Of a stretch of DNA of 64,000 nucleotides, positions 37,901-52,900 are shown piece after piece. Every line of letters starts with the position of its first letter. Position 1 is the stretch's first letter. The position numbers and the translations under genes were made by a program. This DNA comes from Meghimatium bilineatum (taxonomy: Eukaryota; Mollusca; Gastropoda; Stylommatophora; Philomycidae): the NCBI GenBank assembly GCA_034231615.1, contig CM067306.1, positions 37,620,571 through 37,684,570 of the forward strand, given 5' to 3'. A model generated the notes under the pieces. It was not told where the DNA came from. It saw only the letters and a program-made list of their open reading frames with translations, and made no database searches.

Positions 37901-40900
37901 GTAAACTGGAGACTTTATTGTTGCTAAGAGAAATAGAGATGTACTTTAACCTTTACTATGCTAAATACAAATTACATAACTTTCCCCCTGCACGCTGGAT
38001 TGTTTTTCAGACAACTACGTACTGTTATATAAAATGACATACTCAAGTGTTTGTGTCTGATCTCCTAGGCTTATTTAAATAAATTTATTTCATAATCTTC
38101 TTCTTCTTCTTCTTTCGTTCACTTGAAACATGTCTATATCTGTAATTCTGTCTCCTTAATAAAACTCACTGTCTTTTGTAGTTCATACAGTGTCCCATAG
38201 AGTTTTGATTCCAGTGTTGTTTCCTCTGGCCAATATGTCTGCCTCAGCGTTTCATGCTCAGAACACTCTTGAAGTATATGTTTGGCACTCTGTGCTGCCT
38301 GTCCACATGTACACATGGCTGTGTTGCCAATCTTGAACTTTGTATACATGTGACTACGGAGTCGGTTGTGTCCTGTTCTGAGACGTAGAATTATAACTTG
38401 TTCTGGTCTGTTCATAATATGATAGTCATCTTGTGTTGGTGTTTGTGGCTTTCTTATTGACTTGATCATCTGTTTTTTCTGATGGTAGGTGATTGGTATA
38501 TCTGGTTGGTCTTCGGCAGCACCTTCCTTAGCCAGTTGGTCTGCTTTTTCATTTCCAGGTATTCCACAGTGAGAGGGTATCCACTGCATGGTTATCCTGT
38601 ACTGGTAAGACAATTCACTAAGTAGTTTTTTCAAGTCTGTTAGTTTTTCAGACTGGAGAGCTTGAAGCACTGACCTTGCATCTGTCAGGAATACCACAGG
38701 CTGTAGTTCAGAGTTGGAGTTCAGCAGTTTTTTAGCTGCCACAATAATTGCCTGGATTTCTGCATCATAATTATTGCAGAATTTTCCTGTCGGTGTTCTG
38801 ATTGTATCTCTAGGCTTGTGTGGATATTCTATATATACACCTGCACCTCCATTCCTCACGGCATTCTGTGCTGACCCATCTGTGTATACTCTGACCCATA
38901 TATCTTGTGGATATTCCTCATCCAGGAAACTGAGGGTGACTGTCCTTCGCTGCACACTGTTCTGTTCGTCCTCGCTTAGTATTCCTTTCACATGGGTCTG
39001 AATGTATATTGGCATTCCATGCCTTTCACTCCACGGGGTTTGTTCTGGTACAGGCCTTAAAGGGCTGTCAACTTCAGGTAGGTCTGTAAGTTGTCTGCGG
39101 AGTCGTTTAGCTTGATGGATAAAGCTGCTTCTTTTCAGTCGTCCCATTGCTAGATTTTGGAATCTTTCCTTCATTGGATGACTTGGCATACACTGAAACT
39201 TTTCTGCCTGAATTAGTACTTTTGTGTCTCTGCGTTCGCCAAGTGTTTGCATTCTTCCCATTTTCTGCATCTCTGCTATGGGTGTTGATTTCATTGCTCC
39301 CAACATTATTCTAAGTGCCTGGTTTTGCACTTTATCTAGATCTTGTAATGTTGTGTTTGATGCAGGACACCACGCAGCTGAACCATATTCCAGGTGTGGT
39401 CTTATGCCTTGCTGGTAAACTTTACTGAGTATATTTCCACTGGCTCCCCATGTGGTTCCACTTAGTTTTCTCAGGATAGCTAGCTTCCTCCTGGCTTTTG
39501 TTGTTGCTTTGTTTATGTGCTGCTTCCATGTCAGCTTATCATCAAAAGTAACTCCGAGGTATGTGGGTTGTTTGTCTTCTTTCAAGAGCTCTCCATCTAT
39601 CTTGATATGACCAGCTTTTTGTTTTGGTGAGAGGGTAAAGAGTGTAGTGCTGCACTTATTTCATAATCAAATTAACAATATCGCTTTACCGTTAAGATCC
39701 GTGTATAACCCGAGAATTTTTGGACAAACAACAGAGATGACTTCATACTCCTCGACTTATATTCGAGTAAGATCAAATTTGTTTAAAAATTAAGTCCAAA
39801 TCACAGTAAAAAAGGAGATAAACACTTTAAACAAAATTGCAGTCACTTGTCCCGATATATTAAGCCAGGATAAAATGACTAGGGCTCACCAGCAATCTAG
39901 AGCGTACTTACCATAATGTTAGGCCTCTAATTACATTAATTTATATATATCATACAATATTTCCTTAGAAATCTTCGATATTTCTTGATAAAAACTCACT
40001 TACTAGGTCTATATCGTTATTTCAGACACGCTGCCATTTTTTTAGCATAATTTCCCCGAAAACGCTATTTTTAGCAATGGGTATTACCATGTTTTTTACC
40101 GTTATGTTACATATATTTCTATCATAACGGTTTCAATTGATCATCGAAATTGGTCAGAAAAGTATACCAGTATCTGGTTCTCGGCCTACAATCGGATGGG
40201 TTTATATTCGGATCTTAAAGGTATTTCCTAAAAAATTGAATTATATAAAACACTTAGATGTCACTATCATTCTTAATCCATTCCTTAGAAGATCTGTGAA
40301 TTTTTCTTCGTGACACAAGGCAATGTATTTTTAAAGCATGATGTTCAGACCTAATGTTTACAATGTCATTTCATAATAAAATAAACATGTTCATAATATC
40401 TTCTTAGAAAGTAAACATAATTCTTAAACATTCCTCATTATCAGAAAAATAATCCATTAGAATTTCACTAAAAATGGCTTAATGGCTTCCGTTTCAACTC
40501 AATGTGCATTGATCATAACTTTTACACTTTCTTAATTTTGCCAGTTTTTTTCACATGAAAAGTTTAGCTACAAAATTGCTTAGTGGCGGTTGAAATTCTG
40601 TTATCACATCGTTCAGCGGAGTACACCTAGAAGTGGGTTTTTATATGCTACAGCATTGTAAAGGTTAACTTCACCTCTTTTGTCTTCTAATTTGTAATGT
40701 TATTTATCTTATGTTTCGTCCTGACTTAGCATAATTGCTGGGTCCCTTTCACCCTCTATGGCGTAGAAAAGCAGACTCCACCCCTAAAACCTCCTTAAAA
40801 ACTCTTATGACATGCATAGAAGGTAACAATGTCACTGTTCTTTGTTCCCTTTGTGGGCAAGACAACACACAAGCATACTAGCATCTGATTTTATTAATAA

Positions 40901-43900
40901 TTCTTCAATGCTTTTTAATATTATCCAACCTTTCTGTCATATTGCAACCACGGCCTGGACTTCTAGTTCAGGGTACAAAGACTAGGACTACTGTCTTCTT
41001 TCCAGGCATGTCATTGGAGATAACTACGACCTGGACTACTAGTTCAGTGTGGAAAGAATAGGACCACTTTCCTTTTATCCAGACATGTAGGAGGAACTAA
41101 GGAAAGTTGGGGGTTAGGCTGACAAGCTGTCACCTGGGAAAAATCCATCAGACATTTCATCTTTGTCCTTTTCTGGTAGACTCTTAAATAATGGGGAATG
41201 CTGGATGCGCCATCACTGATAGAAGAATGATGAACAAGTTGGCCCAGACGTATATGCTTTACTCCTGGCAGAAATTGATCCTGAGATACTGCTACATTGG
41301 AATTTTATCTTTCTATTTGTTTAGTATTTATTCTATCTATTCGGGAAGTGGGGGGTGTACAAACAGATTGAAACAAAAGTGTAGTTGATATACTAAATGG
41401 AATTATTTACAAGAAACTGACAGATTGAGAATAAATAACAGAAACATTAAAGAATGCATAATTGCATGAGAAATTATGGCGTCTGTGGTTATGTTGATAG
41501 CGATACCTACAGCAGTGAAAAGGTAAAGCATACTTGTCTGTGATTAGCTTTCAGGTTAGTGTTCAATGTGCAGTACGGAAACCAGTTCTCTTACAGGGGT
41601 GGTCTACTAGCGATATGGTTACAGATGTTCACCATTTAGTAGAAGTAGTAAAACACTAAATGTATTAGTTACCATTCCAAAGTCTGATGTGTCGGGTCAT
41701 TGATGCAAATAAAAGGCAACATAAGATTTTTTTCAGTTCCTTGGACAACATCCTGCTGGAAATATAGTAGGATCATTAACCTGCTACATCAGAGATCCAG
41801 TGGGAGTTTGAGAATGAACCAAAACAAAAAAACGAAAGTGCAGTGTACAAGGAAAATGTGAAATTAAAAACAGAACTAGAAATAATAAAAATAATAGTGT
41901 AGCAATCTCTTATCTCAATGAAACATCAGTTCAAAATAAATCCTGGTAACTACACCTCTGCAGAGCGCCTGCAAGAGAAAGAACACCAAAATAACCAGAT
42001 AACCAATGATTATTGTCAGAGGCAGAAAACAAAACCTCTTTCATGTGGATGCTGTAGAATAGGACAATCTCAACACATTATAGCCAAAGAAATATCCTCA
42101 TCAACAATCAGCTAACATAACCAAAAATCTTCAGTTATTTCTCTTCAATGTATACCTAATTAAATTAGTGGAATTATGGGAAATGAAAAAGCTGTTGCTT
42201 TGTCCAGAACAGGTGGCAAATGAAACAATCCAAGCACCCACTGTCCAACAGAGAAACAAAACCCACAATCCACAATATTTACACATCAAAATGGAAGAAA
42301 AAATGAACGTTGAAGATAAACCTGATGCATACATCACCTTCAAAGGCATCAGTAGGTCATAGGCCACTGCAAACTTCTGGGTAATGTCTACCGACTAAGA
42401 ATCTCATATACAGAGGAATGTCTGTATCTATCCAGAATCTAAACCCCTGAACATATACTTCATCCTCCAACATAAAAGAACAGAAATGGCAGGTCTGGCT
42501 GGAGGATACAGAGCTGAGACCAAAAAACTATGGGGTAACAGTTCTGTCCTGAAGATGGCAGTGGACTTTGCTCTGACGGATTTTACAATGTGGCATGACC
42601 ATAGTGCTGAACAACAAATATCTGAACAAGAAAACAACAATCAGCTTGGCCTTTTAGTACAGAAAAAGAAAATGTTGAACTAGTTAACAATTACTGCAAC
42701 CAGTAGAGTCAATAACTATAAACACCAGTTGACATGAAACCTTAAAAAGACTCTATATCTATTGTAGTCTTTATTTGGATGTATACAATGTTAAAGTTTG
42801 TGATCTAGTTAAATGTTAGTGAAGCGCTCAGTGCGAAGTTCAAACGTGATATAGTGTCAACATCAGTAAAGTACAATGAAGACCGCAAGAGAAAACACAT
42901 CTATGTAACCACATTGTAAGGACGGCTAAAGAGGAGATGGACAATTCTAGCTAAAGTTTTCACCCACTGAAATATTACAATGGATAACCAAACACAGAGA
43001 ATCAAATAAAGACATGGACAGACATCATCAAGGAATGGATAGGACAAGATTTTTCCTTCCTCATCCTCATCGCAAAGGATGGAAATTGCTGGAGAACTGT
43101 GTGCTAAAGCATCCAATTTAGTATCCCTGAAGGGTTTCGGGTCTATTGATTGATTGATATCTATTGTCATTTGCACTTGTGTAGTTAATCATTGTGGGGT
43201 AAGTTGAGTTTCTTTGGTGATGTGAGTCACATTGACCATGGTCAGTCTGTGTCTGTTTAAGGTTTCTTTTCTCGTCTCCATCCATCTAGTTCTTTATCTT
43301 TCTCATGCCTTTTAACCCGATCTTCTGTTGTTGTATGCATGAAGGGCTGGTTCCTTTGTTTTCATTCTCATGTGACCAACCATATACTTTGGACTAAACC
43401 ACATGGCTTGTTATCTCTCGATGTAGTCTTGACTTGAAATGGTATATATTTATTTATTTATTTCTTGATATCTTCATTTCTCCGTCTTTTTTGGTGACAT
43501 TTGTAGCTTTACTAAAACATCTCATTTCATATAATGTGATCTTTTTCACTAGTATATTTAGCAAGGTGTCATTCTGCAAATAAGAACAGATGGAGAAAAA
43601 TAAAGATGATGATAAATCACATAACTCAAAGGTGCCAGATAGTTTACTAAACTGTTTGTGGCCAGATTTTTAAATTGTGTATAGAAATTTATTAAAATGT
43701 ACCAAAACTAACATAAATTCAATAAAATGCAATTTAAAATTTCTCAATTAATAACAGCAGTTAAAAGATTGAGTTGTATTATGCTTCGGTGTGTTTTGAT
43801 ATTAATTATGTCAGAAACAATTCTACCAGCATTTCCTGCTGTTGTGGTCAGAATTGTCATATTTTCTTTAACTTAAACCAGAAATTATGGAAAAAAATGA

Positions 43901-46900
43901 ATACATTTTCAAATTGATTAAAAGAAAACACAAATTACCAAAGCATATATTTTTTTGGCCTGTAACACTAAAAAATGGCAACATTTGCTTAACTTTGGCT
44001 ATAAATAGCCTGTATGATAACACTACCATAGCTAAAAAATAACATTAATTAAGTTTCTTACATACAAGTATCTTATTTTTGTTATTTAATTAATCATTAC
44101 ATAATTATTTTTAAAATGTGTTATTTAATCTTTATTTTTATTTATACTTGTTATTTGTATCCATAGAAACAAGAGGAGGTAAACAGTCATGCCAAGACAG
44201 ACTGGGATAGGAGAGTAAGAAGAAAGAAACTTGGAAAGACTGCAGGTGGTGAACCGTAAGTTTATGTCATGTTCCAGTAGGAGCATGAGACCAGTACAAG
44301 TGATACAATTGTAATTGGTGAAGCAAATTGAGGATAGGTTTTTACACATCAATATTTCAAGCTTGAAGACACAAATCCTAGATCCTAGATTACGCTGGAT
44401 CGACAACATCAAAGAGACATTACACGAATACCAAATAACATTATCTGAAGCTGCCAGAAAAGCGAGAACAAGAACATTGTATCTCCCTCAACACCCGTAA
44501 AGGGTAAAAGAGGAAGGGAAGAATAAGAAGAAGACACAAATTGAACCCCACTCCACAGTCATGTGTAGTTATGATATGAAATAAACTATATAATACAGTC
44601 ATGTGTAGTTACGATATGAAATAAACTATATAATACAGTCATGTGTAGTTATGATATGAAATAAACTATATAATACAGTCATGTGTAGTTACGATATGAA
44701 ATAAACTATATAATACAGTCATGTGTTTTACGATATGAAATAAACTATATAATACAGTCATGTGTAGTTATGATATGAAATAAACTATATAATACAGTCA
44801 TGTGTAGTTATGATATGAAATAAACTATATAATACAGTCATGTGTAGTTATGATATGAAATAAACTATATAATACAGCCAGGTGTAGATGATCAACCTAT
44901 GACAGAGTAGACATTTTCAATGCTCTTTGTGAGGCTGTGCAATCACAGGATTTTGAGGTACATGAGTGTGTCAGTATTGAGAATGCAGGGTATGGGAGTG
45001 AGGATAGGTGTGGCATTAGAAAATACCAAACCAAAATTTTTTTTAAACACTGAACCGACATTGAACCAGAACCTTCATCTGCTATACCCTGAGAGTTTTA
45101 CTGAAGCAGAGGTCTGAGCACCTACAGACATGTTCGGTGTGTGAAAATAATTATCAATATTCCTAAGCCAAATCTAATATGTGCACAATACAATATGATT
45201 AGAGGCTTCACAACTACTGATTTACTTTAAATTAAGGCTCGGTACTTAGCAGGAAGGAGGTTGGTAATTGCATCAAAGAAACTGATACAAATGAAAAATA
45301 TATGGCTAGGCTGCAAACAAAATTAACAAAACTAACTTTTCTTAGAGCCTACATATTCCCAGTTGCAATATATGGATGTGAATCACAGCAAAGGGGAGAA
45401 ACGAAACTGCTGCATTTAATACAATGTTACAGAAGAATCCATAGAATATCATGGACCAAATATCACAGGTAGGGGACATTCTGAGAGAATTGAAAGTAAT
45501 AGAAAAATGACTAAAAAATAAGGTTCTATCTTGAAAATTACAATATTTTGGCCATATCAAACAACATGACATCCTGAAAAGGACCAGAATGGAGGATGAT
45601 GCCTGGACAATGAATAAGAGGTAGGCACCATAAAGAAGAGGAATACAAGATATCAAAGACCACCTGTATATGACACAAAAACAAGGAGATTGGTTCAAGG
45701 TGGGCAGGAGTTTTTCAAACACAGTGATCACTATCACATCCTGTCCACGATATGCCACCTGATGATGTTGACTTAACAGGAATGAATACTCAAAGCTGTG
45801 TCATCAACTCTAAATCATCATCATCAGGTGTCTCCGCAACGAAGGTCGGCTGCAACTAACTTCCAACACCTTCTGTCTCTTGTTTTGGTGGTGCACTCTG
45901 TTAGACTATAACATGTCCATCTCGTGATGTTTCTCTCCCACTTGTATTTCTGCCTACCTCATGGATACATTATCCCGTAAAGTACAGAGAGAAGAATTTA
46001 GCTTTTGCTGTGACTACAAGTAGCATGGCTGTAGAGATTATGGCGGGGATCAAAGCCTTGAATTAGATGAGTACACAGAGGCCAAATCATATCTGTATCC
46101 TTGGTGACTCAGTGAGCATAATCAGAAAAATACAAGTAGGCTGTGTTCATTAGATTGACCTGGCACAGAGGTAAGATCGAAATTGGAAGGAGTCACACTC
46201 ACTTTTGTTTCTGGTTATGTGAGTTTTCAGAAAGCACATAGACTCGAATGTGCTGCTACTGTGTCAGTCAGTGGAGCAACGGACAAGATTCCTTATCCAT
46301 AACCAAAATAAAGGAGCTGAACTAGATAAGTGGTATATCCAGAAAGTAGCACCACTGTGGATTTAGAAAAATGTTCATTAACCAACAGAAAATTGGAACT
46401 GTCAGTCATTGTGTAATTCTGGATATACTCAGGGAAGATCTGAGCATCTGTGGACCTATTCTGAGTACAATTATTACCTGACCATCTGTGGACCTATCCT
46501 GAGTACAATTATGATCTGAGCATCTGTGGACCTATCCTGAGTACAATTATGATCTGATAAATTACTACCAAAATAGCAAACCTTGATTCAAATATTTATT
46601 TCTATAACTATTATTTATTATTTCAGGCTTAATGTAGATCACTATGACAGCTTGGTAGACATGGATTTCCCACCAGGAGGAGCTGCCGAAGCACTCAGGC
46701 AGGCAAACAATGACATCAGTGCAGCCATCGAGGTAAGGCTAGACATTTTTTTGTTTTATTGGGGGGGGGGGGTGTCTTATTTCAAACTAAAAATGAGAAT
46801 TATAAATTGCTACATCTATTTTTTATTAACGTATAAGCTAAAAAAATGGACAGAATTGAAGATAACATGAACAGACAGCTAGAAGACAGAATTGATGCCT

Positions 46901-49900
46901 TTGAGATGTGGATATGTAGAAGAATATGTTGAACTTCATGGAGAGAGAAAAAACAAATAAAGAGGTTCTAACATTTCATATGGAACAATAGCTATTAAAA
47001 GAAATAAATATGAAACTGATAAAGTATTTTGTACATATTGTTAAAGACATGACAACTTGTTGAAATATTGTATCTGAGGGTAAAGTCGAGGGGAATCAAG
47101 CAAGAGGTAGGTAGAGATACAAGTAGGATAGTAACATCACAAGATGGACAGGCTACAGTCTAGCAGAATGCACCACCAAGGGCAAGAGATGGTATGTTGG
47201 AGGTCCATTACAGCCTACCTTCGTTACAGAGGCAGCACTTGATGATGATATTATTTCTTTAGTTCAGTGCAAAATTCACAAGGACTTGGGATGTGCTGTA
47301 TTATTTGTACTATGTATGTTTGCCTTTACACAAATATTTTGATGGATAAATTTAAAAAAAATATATAATTGGTTGAATAGGTTTTAGAGAGAGACAAATC
47401 AATGTTTCAACAAAAAGTCTTTATCAAGTTAGAGACAAGCAATGAATAGAACAATTTAAAATGTTTGTTGTGTAAACAAGTTATTTAAGTGGGTTGCATG
47501 GTACTATGGTTGCTTGGCCTGGTATTTCTGATTTCAGCACCCATGTTTGCTTGGACAGGACAGTGGTTGGTGAACTGGTGAGCTTCTACCATGCCACAAT
47601 ACAAGTCCATCTAGCAACGTCTCTCTTTGTCATCCCGTCTCTTCTACCCTTGATCTTTCCCGTGGTTACCAAGTGTTCAAGCTGTGTTCTCCTCAGCACA
47701 TGCCCTAGAAACTTTGACTGTCTGCCCCTAATGTTTGATATTATTGATCTTTTTATGTCATCATCAATGAGAACATCTGCATTAGTTCATTATTGTTATT
47801 TCCATCATTCTTCTCAGAAACCACATCTATAAATTGTGTTAATTTTGCATTTTTTTTGTTTACAGTCCATGCTTCACATTCATAAAATAAAACTTAGTTG
47901 GATATAACATCTCAGCACTCAAATTTGGGTCTGCATTGATAGTCTTCCATTGTATAAAATGGTTCTCATTTTTTGGAATGCTGATTTGGCTTGTGATGTT
48001 CAGCTCTTTTTCTCATTTGAGCATCTGCCTTCTGATGTTAACAAGGTGCCAAGATATTTCACTTTTTCAACTTGTGTTAATTTTGTGTCATTAATCATTA
48101 CGCTGCATCTTGGTGGTGTATGTCTCTTCAAGACAACAATTATTTCTGTTTTCTTCTTGTTTAAATTGAGGTCTTTACTTTCACTTTCTTTGACTAATTT
48201 TCCAACAGGGCCTGTGGTTCTTGCTCACTTCCTGCGATCAGTACTGTGTAGTCAGCATATCTCGCTATTTATATTGCATCCTCCCCCTGTTATTCCTGGC
48301 ATATCTTCTATATTTCGTATAATGAATTTTGTATACAGGGAGAAAAGATCAGGTGACATTATACAACCTTGCCTGACACCCATTTCTATCTTTTAAAAAC
48401 TTCCTATAGTGTTGTTAACTCTCATCACAGCCATTTGTTTCCAATACATATTTCTTACTATTCTTAGATCTTTCCCATCAACTCTAAGATTTTCTAGCCA
48501 TTTTATAATCTCTAAATGCTTCACCTTGTCAAATGCTTGTCACCTTGTCATCAACTCTAAGATTTTCTAGCCATTTTATAATCTCTAAATGCTTCACCTT
48601 GTCAAATGCTTGTCACCTTGTCATCAACTCTAAGATTTTCTAGCCATTTTATAATCTCTAAATGCTTCACCTTGTCAAATGCTTGTCACCTTGTCATCAA
48701 CTCTAAGATTTTCTAGCCATTTTATAATCTCTAAATGCTTCACCTTGTCAAATGCTTTGCTGTAATCTATGAAGCACAGATATAGGTCTTGTTGTACTTC
48801 TTTGGCCCTCTCCATTCATGATTTTACTATATATAGGGCATTTCTTTTGCCTTTTCCTTCTACGAATCAGCATTGTTCTTCTGCTGTCTCTGGTCTTTTT
48901 TTTCCCTTTTATATGTCTCATTACACAAAAACCAATATGAGCTTATAACAAAAGAATATCCAGACGTAAAGCCAAAGGTAGACCTAGAAAAGGTGGAGAG
49001 AAAACATCAAGATAGTCTTGAACAAACATGGACTAAATACAACCACAGTGATACATCTGGCCTTGCAACGTCAGCTCAAGCTGCCACCCCTCCATTTAAC
49101 GGCAAGTCTGAATGCAATCAACCATCATTCACTTGGTGACAGACAATAGATAATAGATGCCTCATTATTATGCGCAGTAAAATCTTGGTCATCTGACTCA
49201 TATGGCCGATTGTTCTGTGATCTTCACAATCTACTGCACCAGGTTTCTTTTGTAGGACTATGAAAATTGATTGTAGCAAATCAGATAAAATATAGCCACT
49301 GTTGTAAATGTTATTTAACATTTTGGTGATAACTTCAATGCCATAAATCTCCCAGGGCTTCTAACTCTTCCTTTTTAATCTTATCCAGACCCGATAATTT
49401 GTTGTTTTTCAAGTGTTGTATAGCTTCCTTTACCTCTGCTTTAAATATACTTGGACCTTCATTGTTATAATTTAAGTTAGTATCATTTCTGTTATCTTCG
49501 TACAGTTCTTTAATATATTCTTCCCATAACATTACAGGAAGTAAAATGAAAGAAGTATGCAGTGAAGTTACATTCATCATCAGGTGCCATGCTGGGTGGT
49601 GTAGGCGGTCATGGCTCTCCACAGCTCTCTATCCACAGTATTATGTATCAAAGTCGTTGTTGTTTCTGTGCTGTGCCAGGTTGTCAAACTGTCTAATATT
49701 TTCTCACGTTGTCGCCCTCTGTCTCTGGTGCCTTCAATCTTGCCTGTTGTGATTATGTTTTCTAAACCCGCCTGTCTCATGAAGTGGCCAAAAAAAGAAG
49801 ATTGCCTTTTTCTTATATTCTTGATTAAGGTGCGTTTCGCATTTAACTCTTTTAACACATCTAAATTAGTTTTTCTGGCAGTCCATGGTATTCTCAGCAT

Positions 49901-52900
49901 TCTTCTGTAGAACCACATCTCTGTTGCCTCCAATCTCCCACTTTCCAGTTTGTTTATTGTCCAAGACTCGCACCCATATGTTAGTATAGGGGTTATATAG
50001 CACTGCATAACTCTCTTTCTCACCTCTAATGACAAGGTCATATTACACAGTATATTTTTTATTTTTCTGAATGTTGTTTTTGCCTGTCCTATTCTGCATC
50101 TTATTTCTGTTGAACTTCTTCCATCTGCTGTAATAATTGTACCTAGATATTTGAATTGGTGGACCTATTTTAATACTGTATCATTCACTATGATCTTGCA
50201 AGGTGTGTTATTTTCTTTCTTTAAAATAACCATTACTTCTGTTTTCTTGATATTTAGGAAGAGGCCTTTCTCTTTGCTTTCTGTGACTACTACTTTAATT
50301 AAGTTTTGAAGGTCTTCCTCACTTTTTGCAATCAGAACAGTGTCATCCGCATATCTCAAATTATTTATGTTATGTCCTCCCACTGATATTCCTGGGATCA
50401 GTTACAAGTTACATTACAGGAATTAAAATGAAACACCTATGTGGTGAAGTTACATTACAAAAAGTAAAATGAAACACCTATGGGGTGAAGTTACATTACA
50501 TAAAGTAAAATGAAACACCTATGTGGTGAAGTTACATTACAAAAAGTAAAATGAAACACATATGTGGTGAAGTTACATTCATCATCAAGTGACATTCTTT
50601 CCAGAACGTAATCTTTCCTATGTATCTCTTGAATTCTCCGCGGTCTTGAGCAAGTTGCCCTGCATCTTCCAGTGACATTCGCAGGCATTCTTGAATGTCT
50701 TTTGTCCAACGGCGTCTTGGTCGGCCTTTGCCCCTGTTGCCTTCTATCATCCCCTCCATTAACACTCTCTCCATGCCGTCGTGTCTCTTACATTACATTA
50801 GTAAAGTTACATTACAGAAAGTAAAAAAATGAAACACCTATGTGGTGAAGTTACATTACAGGAAGTAAAATTATTTGTTTCTTATTTTCTTCTTTGCCAT
50901 ACGTGTGAATTTATATGAGACTATATAATTCAATGCAGTCCCTTTTTAAATTGTGTTTTATTCTTTTTTTTTGGTTTGTCCTAATATTGATAAAGACCTT
51001 TTCATCAAAATGCTGATTTGCCATATTTTGTACCTGTAATACCTATCAAACCAATTTAATTTGGTTTTTTTAATACAACCTACATGGTACATGGTTTTAC
51101 TAGTTTCCCCATTCATTCAATTTTCTATATTTTGTTTGCCAGTACAAAGTCCACAACAATTTTCAGGTCAAGGCATTGTCTCATAACATCTGCCTCAATT
51201 CTGCATACTATATCCAAATCTCATATGGGTCATTGTAAAGCTGTGCCATCTGCATCATACGCTTATGTATCTTGATTATAAGTTTTATCTTTCTAACTAC
51301 TTAAAATGTATTTATTTATTCACAGAATGTCTGTGACATATAAGTTGACATGTCTATGACATATAAGTTGACATGACTATAACATATAAGTTGACATGAC
51401 TGACATATAAGTTGGCATGACTGTGACATAAGTTGACATGAATGTGACATAAGTTGCATGTCTGTAACATATAATTTGACATGATTGTGACATAAGCTGA
51501 CATGTCTGTAACATGTAAGTTGACATATCTGTGACATATAAGTTGACATGACTGTGACATATAAGTTGATATGATTAATATAAATTGCATGTCTATAACA
51601 TATAAGCTGACATGACATATAAGCTGACATGACATAAGTTGACATGACTAACATATAAGTTAACATGTCTGTGACATATAAGTTGACATGTCTGTGACAT
51701 ATAAGTTGACATGACTGTGACATAAGTTGCATGTCTATAACATATAGGTTGACATGACTGTGACATATAAGTTGACATGACTGACATATGTGTTGGCATG
51801 ACTGTGACATAAGTTGCATGCCTATAACATATAAGTTGACATATATGTAACATATAAGTTGACATGTCTGTGGTGTATCAGAGAACACGATTCTCTAACA
51901 AAAATGATTCTGCAGAGAAAAATTGATGACGGAAGAGTAGAGGAGGAAACAGAAAATTAGGGATAGACAACACCAAAGAATGAACTGGTGAAGGTAAAGA
52001 TATGTGACACTCATCCACATCGCTGAAGATAGAAGTCACTGGTGTACTTTGTGTGTCAATGCATCCAATGTAGTACCATTATGTAGTTCTCATCAGAGAA
52101 CTTCTCTTCGCCGATGATGCTGCACTAGTGACACACAGTGAGTCCACCTTGGAGTCCCAAATTGATAACATGACAAAGTCCTGCGAGCTGTTCTCTATGA
52201 AAATAATCATTACTAAAACTGTGACAATGTGTCAGGGATATACAGTACCAACAAACATCACCTTAAACAACACCAATATAAAGCAAGTTCACAACTTTTG
52301 CTACCTAGAATCCACAATTATTTCCACTCTTTCCCTGGAAAATGAAATAAATTCATGTATAGGAAAACCGGATACCATTTTTGGTGGACTGACAAAACGA
52401 GCTTGGAAAAACTATAAGCTAAAACTGGAAAAAAAAAATAGATTTATTAAACATGCGTGCTCTACGAACTATACTATGGATTTGAAACATGGACTACCTA
52501 AACCAAACATGAGAAGAGACTTAACATCTTTCATCTAAGATGTCTCAGTAAGATCTTAAACATTAAATGGCATGACAAAAGCATTTGGTTTTAACATGGA
52601 AGTGTTGCGCACTCAGCTACCATCTGTCATGGAAACACTAAATATAAATAGGTTGCATTGGCTGAGTCACATCTATAGATGCCAAAATCCTGCATCCCAA
52701 AATAAGTACTATTCGGGGAACTGGCTGAAAACCATGAAACCCGTGGTAGACCAATGCTGAGGTATAAAGACATCTGCAAATCCTCAATGATAGACATGCA
52801 CATAGAATCCAAAAACTGGGAATAACACGGCCGAAACTTGGGATGTCTGGAGGCAGAACATGCGAGCGGGAGCAGCATTGTTTCGAAATAATGCGTTTAA

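Noticed and set aside
39689-40221. TTAA target sites (piggyBac) for the MITE
   Set aside because: TTAA occurs near both ends, but all four ends of the two copies share the ACC[G/T] outside it, so the border is the outer TA.
41918-42115. a zinc-knuckle (CGCC...H) gene fragment
   Set aside because: Spacing does not fit a CCHC knuckle and flanking frames fit a decayed I-like LINE better.
51316-51888. 190-codon reverse open frame rich in [10 protein letters not shown]
   Set aside because: Antisense translation of the 21-bp minisatellite.
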